DNA of 64,000 nt from Zanthoxylum bungeanum (lineage: Eukaryota > Streptophyta > Magnoliopsida > Sapindales > Rutaceae). Shown one piece after another: positions 31,164 through 42,256 of the stretch. A program made the position numbers and the translations under genes. Numbering within the stretch: position 1 is the first letter of the stretch; every line of letters begins with the position of its first letter. The stretch spans positions 62,001-126,000 of the forward strand of contig SKCR01023791.1 in NCBI GenBank assembly GCA_019454045.1, written 5' to 3'. The notes beneath the pieces are model-generated. The model was not told the origin of the DNA. It saw only the letters and a list, made by a program, of their open reading frames with translations, and ran no database searches.

Positions 31164-32917
31164 CCGAGATGTCTCGATCATACTCTGTGATTACTTCCTC
31201 GTACTCAACATGATATGGTTTTCTTTCGTCTTTTTTTTTTCTTTTCATTTTGAATTTTCTTTTTTTTTTTTTTTTTTTTTCACTTTTTTCCGACACACCT
31301 ACCCTTTAAGGTAGCATTTCTCCTCATGGTGGTCCTAATACTCGCCCACGGGTAGCTTCACGCTTATCGGTTATAGGTGGTTTATTTTTTCCTTTTCTTT
31401 TCAGAGACTTTTTTCTTTGTTTACAACCATATCACATATCGTACCATAAGTAAACCAGGATGGACATCTAAGTAAATTGTCATTCACTGATCCGCCATCT
31501 CTTCAACTAGTCATTTCGCCAACTACTCAGGCTTCTACTGCTAAGATCCCGTAATCAAGTGCTCGCGAGTCTAGCCGAGATCAACTACTCAGAATACCGG
31601 ATGAGAGCACATCTCGCACTTATCGTTTCTAAGGTTTCACCCTACAGCAAACAAAGAAAACATGTACCCGGATTGCGACTTGCATTCGACTTTATCAGTT
31701 TGGAAATCTTGCATCGGTATACCCAGTTACCTCAAGTTCTCCATCTCCATAAATTAAGAAAGCATCCTTAGTTCGTCTTAGATACTTAAGGATATTCTTA
31801 ACCGCCATCTAGTGACCTTCACCTGGATCGGCCTGATAGCGACTACACATGCTTAATGCATATGATACATCTGGTCGCGTACATATCATGGCATACATGA
31901 TCGATCCGACTGCCGAGGCGAACGGTATCCGACTCATGTTGTCTCTCTCATCTTGAGTTTTAGGACACATGTCCTTAGATAGAGTGACGCTATGTGACAC
32001 TAGCAACAGTCCCCTCTTGGACTGATCCATGTTGAAACTCTTCAACACTTTGTCAATGTACGTGCTCTGGGAGAGTCTAAGCAGCTTTCTAGATCTATCC
32101 TGGTAGATCTTTATTCCTAGAATAAAGGCTGCTTCTCCCAGATCCTTCATGGGGAATTTTAATGAAAGCCAAGCTTTCACCGATGTTAACATGGGAATGT
32201 CATTGCCAATAAGCAATATATCATCAACGTAAAGGACAATGAATGTCAGTGCACTCCCACTAACCTTCTTATATACACAAGGATCATCCTCGTTTTTAAC
32301 GAAATCATATTCTTTTATGATCTCATCAAAATGTTGGTTCCAAGAACGTGATGCTTGCTTTAATCAATAAATGGATCGATTTAACTTACAAACCTTGTTT
32401 GTAAGTCTTGGTACGACAAAACCATCAGACTGTTGCATATAAACATCCTTCAAAAGGTTTCCGTTAAGGAAAGCGGTTTTGACGTCCATCTGTCATATCT
32501 CGTAATCGAAATATGTAGCTATAGCAAGCATTATCCTAATGGATTTAATCATGGCAACTGGTGAAAAGTTTTGTCGTAATCGAAACCATGTCGTTGACGA
32601 TACCCTTTCGCTACAAGCCTAGATTTGTACGTTTGTATGTTGCCATCCATGTCGGTCTTCCTCTTGAAGACCCATTTGCAACCAATAGGCTTTACGCCTT
32701 CTGGTGCATCAACCAGTGTCCAAACTTGGTTGGTGTACATGGAATCTATTTCGGAATTCATGGCATCTTGCCATAAACCGGAGTCGATACCTTGTATCGC
32801 TTCCTCATACGTAGCCGGCTCATCTTCCTCAATAAGATTAATATCCACATGAGGTGAGATCAGAAACCCATACCTCTCAGGTTATTTTCTGACTCTCTCT
32901 GACCTACGCGGTCCTTG
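31164..32917. repeat. tandem duplication, right copy (uninterrupted)
   Basis: Repeats 17135-18726 plus 30969-31142: Tat 3' region (31164-31648), the same Tat/copia junction, then copia RNase H and RT. It supplies the empty site for the Athila insertion. It runs without a break into the rest of copia copy C. Confidence 0.85.
31650..32848 (-). pseudogene. copia copy C reverse transcriptase/RNase H (broken, truncated)
   Basis: Starts with ATYEEAIQGIDSGLWQDAMN and GCKWVFKRKTDMDGN (32549-32848), the typical RVT_2 opening, then SRLVAKGYRQ. Stops follow near 32520, then a readable stretch to 31809 with LKFPMKDLGEAAFILGIKI, STYIDKVLKSFNM and RIPFASAVGSIMYAMICTRP. The YVDDILL box is present at about 32210-32235. 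RNase H begins but is cut at 31648. Confidence 0.85.
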
Positions 32918-33899
32918 TGTATTCGAAGATTGTGGTGCAGTCTCATCTCTGATGGACTGTTCATGTTCCGTTAAGGATTCTGTACCAGGAACAGTATCAC
33001 TCCGATTTTCATCGAGTTCTATTTTCCTCCCACTGATCACTGCATTTAGGAATTCATTCTCAAGGAAAACTGCATGTAGAGCAACAAATACTTTGTTCTC
33101 TTGAGGGTGATAGAAGTAATATCCTTTGGTTTCCCTAGGATATCCTAAAAATAGGAATTTATCCGATTTGGGTTCAAGTTTGGTACCTTCCAAACATTTG
33201 ACGTATGCCCAGCAACCCCAAATCTTTAGGAATGAGAAACCTGGTTTCTTTCCTGTCCATATTTCATACGGAGTCTGTTGAACAGACTTTGACGGAACCT
33301 TATTCAAAATAAGTATTGCACTGTGCAATGCATATCCCTAGAAGGAAATAGGTAGCTCTGTTCGACTCATCATAGACTTTACCATGTCTAACAAAGTTCG
33401 ATTTCTCCGTTCGGACACACTGTTTAAATGAGGGTGTTCCGGGAGGAGTCCACTGTGAAAGAATACCATATTCTTTCAAGTAATCAAGAAACTCATTGCT
33501 TAAGTATTCCCCACCATGGTCCGACCGTTATGTCTTAATACTTTTGCCAGTCTGGTTTTCTACTTCGTGTCGAAACTCTTTGAATTTCTCAAAAGTTTCC
33601 GAATTGTGTCTCATAAGATACACATAACCATAACGCGATGCATCATCCATAAAGGTTACGAAGTATTCATATCCACCTCTAGCCTGGCTAGACATGGGCC
33701 CACAAACGTCACTATGAATGAGGGCTAACAGTTCGGTGGCGCGTACACCTTTACCGCTAAAAGGTGATTTATGCATCTTTCCTAATAAACAAGATTCGCA
33801 GACGTCATATGAATTTGGATCAAATCCGTCCAAGTACCCACTCTTCGAAAGTGCGGATATACGTATCTTGTTTATGTGTCCCCGACGATAATGCCACAT
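32882..33899 (-). pseudogene. copia copy C integrase (broken)
   Basis: 33528-33899 reads as the HHCC zinc domain end (MWHYRRGHIN, then CESCLLGKMHK) and the catalytic core (LIHSDVCGPMSS, VTFMDDASRYGYVYL). 32882-33328 is the C-terminal part with TPYEIWTGKKPGFSFLKIWG and FLGYPRETKGYYFY. Stops and frameshifts break the region between 33330 and 33528. The zinc and first two acidic residues are intact. Confidence 0.85.
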
Positions 33900-33953
33900 G
33901 TAAGTTTCATCTTTGTTACTTACTTTAAGACTTTTGTTTGTTACATTATATGT

Positions 33954-34320
33954 TTATGATTGATTCATATTCAAAATATAAAGACCATTATTTACATCAG
34001 TAGTGCAAATTTCCATATCATTTTTATACATAAAACACACAGTGTTTCTAAATACAAAAGTATACCCACATTGGTTTAACATAGATACAGAAATAATATT
34101 CCTAGTCAAACTAGGTACATAATAATAGTCTGATAGTTTAAGTACATGCCCCGAGGGCAGTTCCAAAACAAAAGTGCCAACGGCCAAAACGGCGACTCGT
34201 GTCCCATTTCCAAAGCGGAGGTCAATCTCTCCTGAGGCTAGTCTCCTACTAATCTACAGATCCTTCACATCAGTAAATATATGAGTACCACAACCAGAAT
34301 CAAAAATCTAATTTTTTAAA
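33954..34320 (-). pseudogene. copia copy C protease region
   Basis: The readable part (33954-34187) shows LELPSGHVLKLSDYYYVPSL and NIISVSMLNQCGYTF, the gag-pre-integrase/protease join of copia elements. The active-site Asp-Ser-Gly block lies upstream near 34270-34300 behind stops. It is homologous to the relic in copy A near 2110-2480. Confidence 0.65.
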
Positions 34321-34329
34321 ACTAGTAGT

Positions 34330-35208
34330 AGACATGTTTATTTCTATAACAAACATACCTGAAGCCGGTGCCTTGCCCGCTTTGATTTCCTTCATGTGTG
34401 CCTTGTACTCGCGGCAGTCACACTTCTAGTGATCCCGCTTCCCGCACTGCAGACATACATCTTGGGATTTGTCATTAGGTTTCCCAGAACCCTTTGACGA
34501 TTTGGCCTTGCCCTTCTTCTTATGTTTCTTCTTCTTGACACCTCCAGTCGCCTTGGGCCAAGCCCTCGGAGTCTAAGATGTTGAAGCAAAGTGCGCCTCG
34601 TGCTTCTTACCCTTAAGGAGCTCTTTTTCTGCTTCGCGCATAGTGGATATCAACTCTCCAAGAGTTTGGTCTTGGTTCAACATGTTGTAGTTCATGATGA
34701 ACCCACTCCAAGTGTCAGGGAGAGACTGTAGGATCAAATCTACTGAAGTCTCAGCCTCGAAGACGATACCCATCTGTCCGAGCTGCTCAATGTCAGCAAT
34801 CATTTGTGACACATGGTTCTCAACAGACGTACCCTCTGACATGCGAGCGCGAAAGAGCTTGTTCTGCAACTCATATCTTTGCGATATAAGATTAGATCAG
34901 TGAAAATCATGCAACTTCGCCATCATCTCATAGGGATCCAATCCCTTATTTTGATGACGGAATTGCGGAGTCATAGCGGCAAGCATTACCGATTGAGCAG
35001 TCGTGTTGTCATCGCTATGAGTCTTCCAAAGCTCTAGCTCAAGCAACTGATCAGGTCGGGGCTTAGGCCCAAGAGGTCTCTCTATAGTGTAGATTAACTT
35101 CTCGGATCCCAGAATAATTCTGAGATTCATATCCCAGTCTTGAAAGTTTGTGCAATTAAAGACATTATCGCCTATGAAAATATCCCTAATGCTTAACTTT
35201 CCTGTCAT
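34330..35208 (-). pseudogene. copia copy C gag (broken)
   Basis: Opens at 35208 with MTGKLSIRDIFIGDNVFN and NFQDWDMNLRIILGSEKL, the start of copia gag. It stops near 34897 and resumes at 34869 with MSEGTSVENHVSQMIADIEQ and SLPDTWSGFIMNYNM (UBN2-type gag). A CCHC knuckle region follows near 34400-34450, out of frame. This is the only copia copy here with its gag start preserved. Confidence 0.82.
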
Positions 35209-37388
35209 CTTAACCGCAATAGTCCAACTATTCGATTAACCATGTATGGGTACAGTCTAACTGTTACAAGAAAAATAATAATATATTAGTCCAACTAATA
35301 AAAAATAATTGACGAAATAATTTGAAAGCGCGTAAAGCTAAGTATTTGAACGAAATTGCAAATTCAATACTAGCCTCCCACTATTTTTTGGCGGGCCTCT
35401 AACCCTCTGTTGAGTACTCGGGAAACCTAGTTTCCTAGTGGGCTAGGATCCCGTTAAATAACACACAACCTTGACTTTGGCCAACAAGATGTATGATATT
35501 TAACTAGGTAGATCTCTAAGATCAATTGGATCTCATCCAATTCCTAGATTCGGTAGGTGGACCTCCAAGTCCGAAACATATATACAATATACATGCCAAT
35601 ATATCCAATATATTTTCCTAACCTTTTTCCTCTGAATCAATTAAGCCTTGGCTTTGGCACAACAAGCTTAATGATTCCAGTTAAGCGGAACCCATTGACT
35701 TTGGAAAGCTTCGTAATCGATGTCGATGGACAAGAAGTGATCTTGACTTTGGCCAACAAATCACAACTTGGACAAGACATACGATATGGAACAAAGCCTT
35801 CATGATTCAAACACATCCGTGATGGACAAAGGTCTTGACTTTGGCCAACAAACCAGTGCCAATCTTAGATCTTGAGTAAGAATCACTCAATGGAAGGAAA
35901 ACACTTAATATTTATTGAGGGTTTTTTCGCGTAAATTGGCAACCAATTTATTATCTTTGTTAGGTCTCATCATACACCCTTAAGCATGCATTCTAAAAGT
36001 ATAATAAGGCGCGAAAATAAATTAATAATGATATGCGGATGGATATCTCATAGATTGTTCCTAGAGCAAATCACTCTCTTTCCTTTCCCCGGCTAGCACT
36101 ATTCTAACTTCTACCCAATTACATAATACAATTAAAGAAACCTCATTAACATTGAGGGGAATTAGGTGAGAATAGAATTACAAAGAATCAAGAGAGATAA
36201 CACGCAGGTCCAATTTAATAAATTCTAAATTTACAACAATTTCCAAAATTGCCCTTTCCATTCTAATATCCATCCGATATACATTATTCATTCAACACAT
36301 CCATGTATTCACATAAAGCATGTTATTCAATCAATCTAATCCAATTAATTAATCTTTGAATAAAGTGATCATCCAATGTTCAAACAACGATTTGATTTAC
36401 GCGAGTCCAACTCGTTTAAGAATAAGTACTCAAAGTACGAATTCTTGAATTATATCGAACTACAATTTAAATCTAATTTAATTCGTATTCAATACTAATT
36501 CTATATTTAATTCCAAATTAAATAACTACACTTTTTAATGCGCCTTTACGACTTAGATTCCAAATCTAATCTAAATGGGTCTCAAAGCCCAATTAACATC
36601 CAATGTCATTTAATTAAAGTCCAATGGGCTTTCAATTAATTTCTTAAGGCATGGAATTTGGTCAATATGGGTCAAACCCAAATACCAAAGCCCAATTAAA
36701 GAATCACCCTATTTGCCAAGAAACCAATTTCGGCCCATTAAACATAAAAGGCCCATTTGTCATATTTGGACTTAATGGAATGATTTAGGCCCAATTTGGA
36801 TCCAATCCAATTTACCTAAACCAACTTGGCCCAACCAAGCCCATTAGGCCCAAATACAACATTTAAAGCCCAATTCTAAATTAAGCCCAATTAATCAAAT
36901 TCTAAAATTCCAAATATCATAATTTAATTAATTAAAGTGTATTGCATTAATTAATTATCTAAATTAACATTTCCAAAAAACAATTTAATTAATTAATCAT
37001 GCTTTAATTTGTTCAACACATGTCCAACATTATTGAAACAAAAAATCATCTCATTTCATGCTTCTCAAGGTCACAGCATTTTGGGATTTTTTAAACTGAT
37101 TTCGATTTTAATTCAATTAAATCATTAATCAATTTATCCCAAGTCTTTAAACTCATCCAATGATCAAAAGAACAAAAAATACTATGACTTTAGGGCTATA
37201 TTGCATTCAGCCAAACCTAGCATTTTGGGCAAAATTAATCCAATTATTTTTTTCTAAAATTGATCATGCATAACTCTAAATTATCAACATACAAGCATAC
37301 TCAAACAAACAATTTGATTAAAACATGCTCAAATCAAATTTACCCAAATTTTAGTATATAAACCCTAAGTATATTTCATGCTCATTAG
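35209..37388 (-). other. copia copy C untranslated leader
   Basis: About 2.2 kb without coding sequence between primer site and gag. It includes reversed CTTGACTTTGGCCAAC words near 35470, 35745 and 35837 and a stretch rich in GGGCCT/AGGCCC phrases near 36580-36880, shared with copies D and E. Confidence 0.6.
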
Positions 37389-37402
37389 GCTCCATGATAC
37401 CA
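37389..37402 (-). other. primer-binding site of copia copy C
   Basis: On the - strand TGGTATCATGGAGC follows the LTR end by one base. It resembles the initiator tRNA-Met primer TGGTATCAGAGC seen unaltered in copy E, with small changes. Confidence 0.7.
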
Positions 37403-37403
37403 T

Positions 37404-39300
37404 TCTTGGTCTCTAAGACATTATCCAAGATCATATAAGTAATGAAATAATGTGAATACAAAAGTAAAGTATGGCGGAATCATACTTACAAAGAGCGGAT
37501 TTAGGATGCGTCAAATACAAAAAATCCTTGTTGAAGTTTCGGCCAAGGGTCATTTGAGAAGTCTCCAAGCTTCCTCTTTGAATGTTGATCTTCAAGCTCC
37601 AAGCCTTGATCTTTGATTCCAAGCCTTTGGGATGGTTTCCCCAACACCTTTGTTATGATTCCTTTGAGTGCTAGCTTTTGAAATATTTGCTACAAAAATT
37701 CCAAATTAACCTTGTAACTCTCGGCAATGAGAGAAATAGAGAGGGAGAGAAAATTGGTTTCCAAAACCGTGAGGGAGAGTGAGAGAATGAAGTGAATAAA
37801 TTATTTTTTATTAATTGATTTCAAAAATCAAATGATATACCAAATCTAAAATTTTGGTAAAAGTCCTTCCCATCATTACACACAAATGTGCCATACAAGT
37901 TACCATCATTCCTTCACCAAAACCCATCACTAAAAAGTAATTAAAGTGACAAGTGATGTGACATGTGGGCCCCACTTGATTCAAAATCCGAGTGGGCCCG
38001 CGACACATCCCGGGCTCGGGTTCGCTAATTCCGAATTAACGAATTTTCCGTTGCGACGTAATTAAATCAAATTTAATTAAATAATTATTCCTAGCAAAAT
38101 TACTATTCACGTACCTCACGAATTAATTCTAAATTAATTCGTTAGCCCGAATTAAAATCCAATTTTAATTCCGCATCGAAATCTAATTTCGTTTAATATA
38201 TCGAATATATTATTTTATCCTAGATAAAATCTCTCTGTAATTAATTCCAGATTAATTATGCTCGAATCATACGTCATCGGTGAATCTTCGGGAAGCGACC
38301 CAAGAGATCCCTGGATATGTTGGTAGTAAATTCGGTCATCGGACTATCCGAACACGTATATACCTCGTACTACATTTTTATCGATTTACGAGACATGGTT
38401 GGCTTCTAGCAAAGCACCGTGCCTGCCCAATTCTCCGGAAATATTCTTAATGGAATATATAATCTTTGTCAGGCATAGTATATGTAGTATTGCGTATTGC
38501 GATCCAGTATCGGATGTCACATGCAAGGCCTGGGGCTGGAATAGTGTCTGCCCCGTACAAAGCATATATCGGACTACAAGCAACTAGTCTCTTTAATCGG
38601 ATAATCATGACCATGTCATATTATCCCGATGGTTGCAACCATCTAGAGTACTAGTTATGTATCCATGCGTGATCATCATCTCCATATGACTGAAGTGATA
38701 CTTCCATCTTGACATCACACCCAATACACTACGATTCTCAATAAACCCAAAAGAGGCGTACACAGAACCTGTTAAAGTCCTGGACGACCAAAACCAAAGC
38801 GTGTTGATTGTCGCAAGTACTAGCGATGCAAGTCTCAGGTTAAGACCAAATACACCTACCCTGATGCGGATTCCCATAGACACATAGTCATACTACCAAT
38901 GCGATTCTGCGGGGTCTATCCAGAGCGAAGCTGTTTCCGTACCATCGGTAAACACAACCTCCTATCACACTTGCATAAGTATCCAATACTTAAATATATG
39001 AGAACTATGCCGTTACGCTTCCATAACACGCACAAGTGCAATACTAGTCTATTCCGCATTATCGATGTCCAGTCTCGATAATACTACGACTAGGAATATT
39101 TAATGATTAAACCTTTATGGATTGATATTGTCTCATATCTTATAATCCAGAACTAATCATAAGGACTTTTATCATTTATATATTTAAGTAATCAAATTAC
39201 AAAATGATAAAATGCAATTTCCATTGCTACATAGTTAATTTGTACAAAAACCACAATGTCTTTTACAAATAGTGACGCTATGGGTCATAATTGTCTAACA
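37404..39300 (-). repeat. 5' LTR of copia copy C
   Basis: 1897 bp. The outer end, read on the - strand, is TGTTAGACAATTATGACCC; the inner end reads ACCAAGA instead of the usual ACCCAACA. The inner end may have been altered by mutation. It abuts Tat integrase-tail sequence at 39301. Confidence 0.85.
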
Positions 39301-40017
39301 CTTGGCGCCATGTGCCTACGCATGTCTCTGATCACCCCTGGGTCTGCTTATAGTTTCCTCCTGCCGGTTCTCTTCTGGTGATTGTGCAGTTCTCTTTTGT
39401 CTGAAACCTGCAAACACAGATCCAACATAAAAATTGCAAGTGCGTTACGTGTATGCATGCATGCATGGATGAATTTCCTATCCCGTGGCTTAGGTCTTCT
39501 GCCAGTTCTCCCAGTAACTGCTCTGTCTCTTCTTCCTTAGGTGAAATATTACTTCAGTCTGTCCACGTTGATTGGCTCAGCGAACTCGTTCCCTTCTAAG
39601 TCTGAAAGTCTCACTGCCCCATTTCCTATTATCTTCTTGACTACGTATGGCCCTTCCTAGTTAGGTCTGAAATTTCCTCTCGGGTCCATCGTTAACGGCT
39701 TTGACTGCTTAAATACCAGATCCCCCTCTATGATCTTAGTAGGACGCACCTTTTGTTGAATGCCCGGGCCAATCTCTTCTGGTATAACTGCATATGATGT
39801 AAGGACTTCATTCTCTTCTTATCGAGCAATACCAACTGTTCAAATCTCTGCGAGGCCCATTCTTATTCAGGTAACTCTGCTTCTGCTAATACCCTCATGG
39901 ACTGTATCTCAACTTCCACCGGCAGTACTGTTTCTATTGCCTTTCGAGCTTCTTCTTTTCTTAAACACTTCAGCTGAATGCCATTCGCTTATCTTTCGTA
40001 TAGTTCTCCCTTCAAAC
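39301..40017 (-). pseudogene. Tat integrase C-terminal region, segment 2
   Basis: Patchy - strand translation gives the end of Tat-type integrase: SMRVLAEAELPE, RFEQLVLLDKKRMKSLHHMQ, LYQKRLARAFNKR, then the GPYVVKK tail. Stops and frameshifts are frequent. It is the fuller version of 13528-13897. The catalytic core is absent between here and 40018, so pol carries a large internal deletion. Confidence 0.75.
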
Positions 40018-40275
40018 TCAGATATTGAGAAGCCACTTATGAATGGCTATCTTGTCTTTTATGCTTGCTTCTTTCGGGAATTCCCTGTATTCTAAGTATC
40101 GCTGAATATCATAGTACCAGGGTTGAATGCTTTTTTCAAATATACTCACGTCGTGCAGATTGAAAGGAAGGGACTCAGGCAGGTAAGCAAAATGAACGTC
40201 TTTATTATTATTAAGGAAAAGATTCGAACAAGTAGACGAAGTCAATGTCCTTATTATTAATAAATGCTGGATCAC
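40018..40275 (-). pseudogene. Tat pol linker between RNase H and integrase
   Basis: Reads PWYYDIQRYLEYREFPKEAS and IKDKIAIHKWLL, the linker that precedes the integrase zinc finger in Tat elements. Neighbouring RT and RNase H domains are missing. Confidence 0.65.
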
Positions 40276-41090
40276 ATTTGAATAAGATCAGGGAAACAAA
40301 CATCTTCATAATTTGCAACTTTGTCTTCCCCCGTCTTCTTGCTTCTTTCGACCATCAGATTCTCCAAGTGCAGTAGTTCTTTTTCCCATTTACTTCCAAT
40401 TTTTACAACCTCATTCTCGTCACTGTCCGAGAAGTTTTCCCAGAAATTCCGCCTATGCTCAATTTCACTTTTACCACTGCTGTCCCATATCCCCATGCGA
40501 GAACTTTGGTGGTTCTGAGTTTTGAGGACAATGCTGTCAGGTAGGCCGGAGTTAATCATGTGGGTGGGTGGAGGTTTTCTGTGCGTGTTGAGTTGCTCTT
40601 TTTATAGGTCGGGTATTTTATGAGAATCAATGAGGTCTTGGATCTGAGGCCTAAGGCGGGTACAATTTTCGGTTTTGTGGCCTTTTTGCTGATGGAGGTA
40701 ACAGTGAAGGTTCAGGTTAAGGTAGAGTGGCACAAGGTTTGGAAGTGATTTAGGCTCTAAGGGATTTATGAGTCATTGCCTTTTCAGCTCTTCAAACACC
40801 TCTGACAAAGGTCTACCAAGATTGGAGAATCATCTGTTTCTGATAGGGACAACCTCAGAGGGAGTGGGCTTAGTCCTTGAAGGTTCCCCAATGGTCTTTC
40901 CATTTTGGTTGCACAACTTTCTGTTATTGCCTATACGGGGTACGGTCAAACTGGCCACAACATTTGTCAAAACTTGCAACTGCTCAGTAATTTTGGTTAC
41001 TTTGGTCTCCAATTGACCCAGGCGGGATCCCTCGTTGACTGAATTACTCATGTTGGCTGACGGTCTTTTGACGGGTCTCTTCATTTTTTC
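40276..41090 (-). pseudogene. Tat gag relic
   Basis: 40830-41084 opens with MKRPVKRPSANMSNSVNEGS and a coiled segment (LETKVTKITEQLQVL), a plausible gag start. At 40620-40720 a CYLHQQKGHKTENC block followed by RPQIQDLID is a Tat/Retand-type gag zinc-binding region. 40272-40559 is a charged stretch (LENLMVERSKK) of unclear position. The main capsid domain is missing. Confidence 0.6.
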
Positions 41091-41991
41091 CTAACTCAAC
41101 GGGTATCTATGATGGATTTTAGACACAAGGTTTAACATGATGCGTTTATGCATGAGGTGCATGAGATGCGTGCGATGTATGGAATATATAAGTCGACCCA
41201 TTGTCATTTTAAAGCATTCAATCATACTATTGCGAGGTGAAAACTTGTCCCAGTTGAAAAGGCCCAACAGGTTTGCACTTTTACAATAACATGGCTAAAC
41301 AACTCCAAATGATAAGAGGCCCAAACACAAAATGGCCCATCGACATTTCAGAAAATTTTGGCCTAATTGTCAAAGGACACGAACTCGTCCCAATTTAAAT
41401 GGCCCAATAAGTTCACATCTCTTGACAAGAAGTCCAACTGAATCCAAATGATGATGGTCTTAAACACAAGCATAAAGAAATAATTTCTATTGGTCATATA
41501 ACTATGGTTCACATGTGAGTTTACGGGAGTGCGGACAAAGGCTCTCGCTGATGAAGGATTGCCCACAACTAGGACTCCCCACTCAAGAGTTCGAGCGACC
41601 AAGTGAGCGCACCTTTTATACCTTGAGGTACGTGCCAACGAGTTATGGTGCGTGACTAACTGTCAAATGGATTTCCTATTGTAGATTCCCCAGAGGGAGG
41701 GTGGAGCGAACTCTCTTAAATACCCAAGCCTCTTAGGCTCTTATCGCCTTGATGATAGGAATAAACAACAAGTCCTCCAAATTAGTCTGTCACAGTGAGC
41801 TACGGGTAATGATTATCTATGTGCCTTCACAGTTATTCCTTATAGAAAGGTAGTGAATGAAGGAAGACACCAAACCATTACTTAGCTCTAATAGTGCCTT
41901 TGTTTAAACCCCTTCAACCCACTGTAGACACGGTTAACTAAAGTACAAATCAGAAACATTACAAGACATTATTTCGGGGCCGATTCTCTAT
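41091..41991 (-). other. Tat leader between primer site and gag
   Basis: About 900 bases without a recognisable gene. A short open frame at 41363-41638 (-) shows no domain. Confidence 0.5.
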
Positions 41992-42008
41992 CCCCAGTGG
42001 AGTCGCCA
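41992..42008 (-). other. tRNA-Arg-type primer-binding site of the Tat element
   Basis: On the - strand TGGCGACTCCACTGGGG lies three bases after the LTR end. This is the characteristic primer site of Ogre/Tat-type gypsy elements. It fixes the orientation and identifies 42012 onward as the 5' LTR. Confidence 0.85.
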
Positions 42009-42011
42009 GAC

Positions 42012-42256
42012 TATAGGACACAGAAATTGGCGATGCTTTTTCAGGCTTGCGGCCCGGTCGGGGTACGGAGTAGCCCACGGGGGAACTAAACCAAAGAAAT
42101 AACATGGAGTCGCCACCCAGTGTGAACTGGGAAAATGATTTAAGGCCGCACTCACCCCTCGCAAGGGATGACCTCAAACAGTTGGGTTCGGAATGGTCCC
42201 TTACTTATGCCACTTGTAATGAATGGATTTATGTAATAATATAACCGAGTCTACGC
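42012..42256 (-). repeat. Tat LTR 3 (5' LTR), inner part
   Basis: Matches 9398-9650 and 13898-14140. The inner end reads TATAGG instead of TGTAGG. It is interrupted after GTCTACGC by a copia LTR; the LTR resumes with TACGCAACATATATTCCC at 44305 and again at 52821. Confidence 0.85.

Larger units (their letters stand above)
31648..39300 (-). mobile_element. Ty1/copia retrotransposon, copy C (3' end deleted)
   Basis: The best preserved copia here. On the - strand: 5' LTR (37404-39300), primer site (37389-37402), leader, gag, protease, integrase, RT and a truncated RNase H. It ends against Tat sequence at about 31648, with the RNase H end, polypurine tract and 3' LTR gone. It is flanked by Tat integrase-tail sequence on the right (39301) and Tat 3' region on the left. 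Compared with segment 1 of the Tat element (13130-13525) about 400 bases of Tat DNA are missing as well. A deletion therefore removed the copia 3' end together with flanking Tat sequence. Confidence 0.88.

Noticed and set aside
39301..40095. + strand ORF at 39760-40095 as a gene
   Set aside because: It is the shadow of the Tat integrase C-terminal relic on the - strand.
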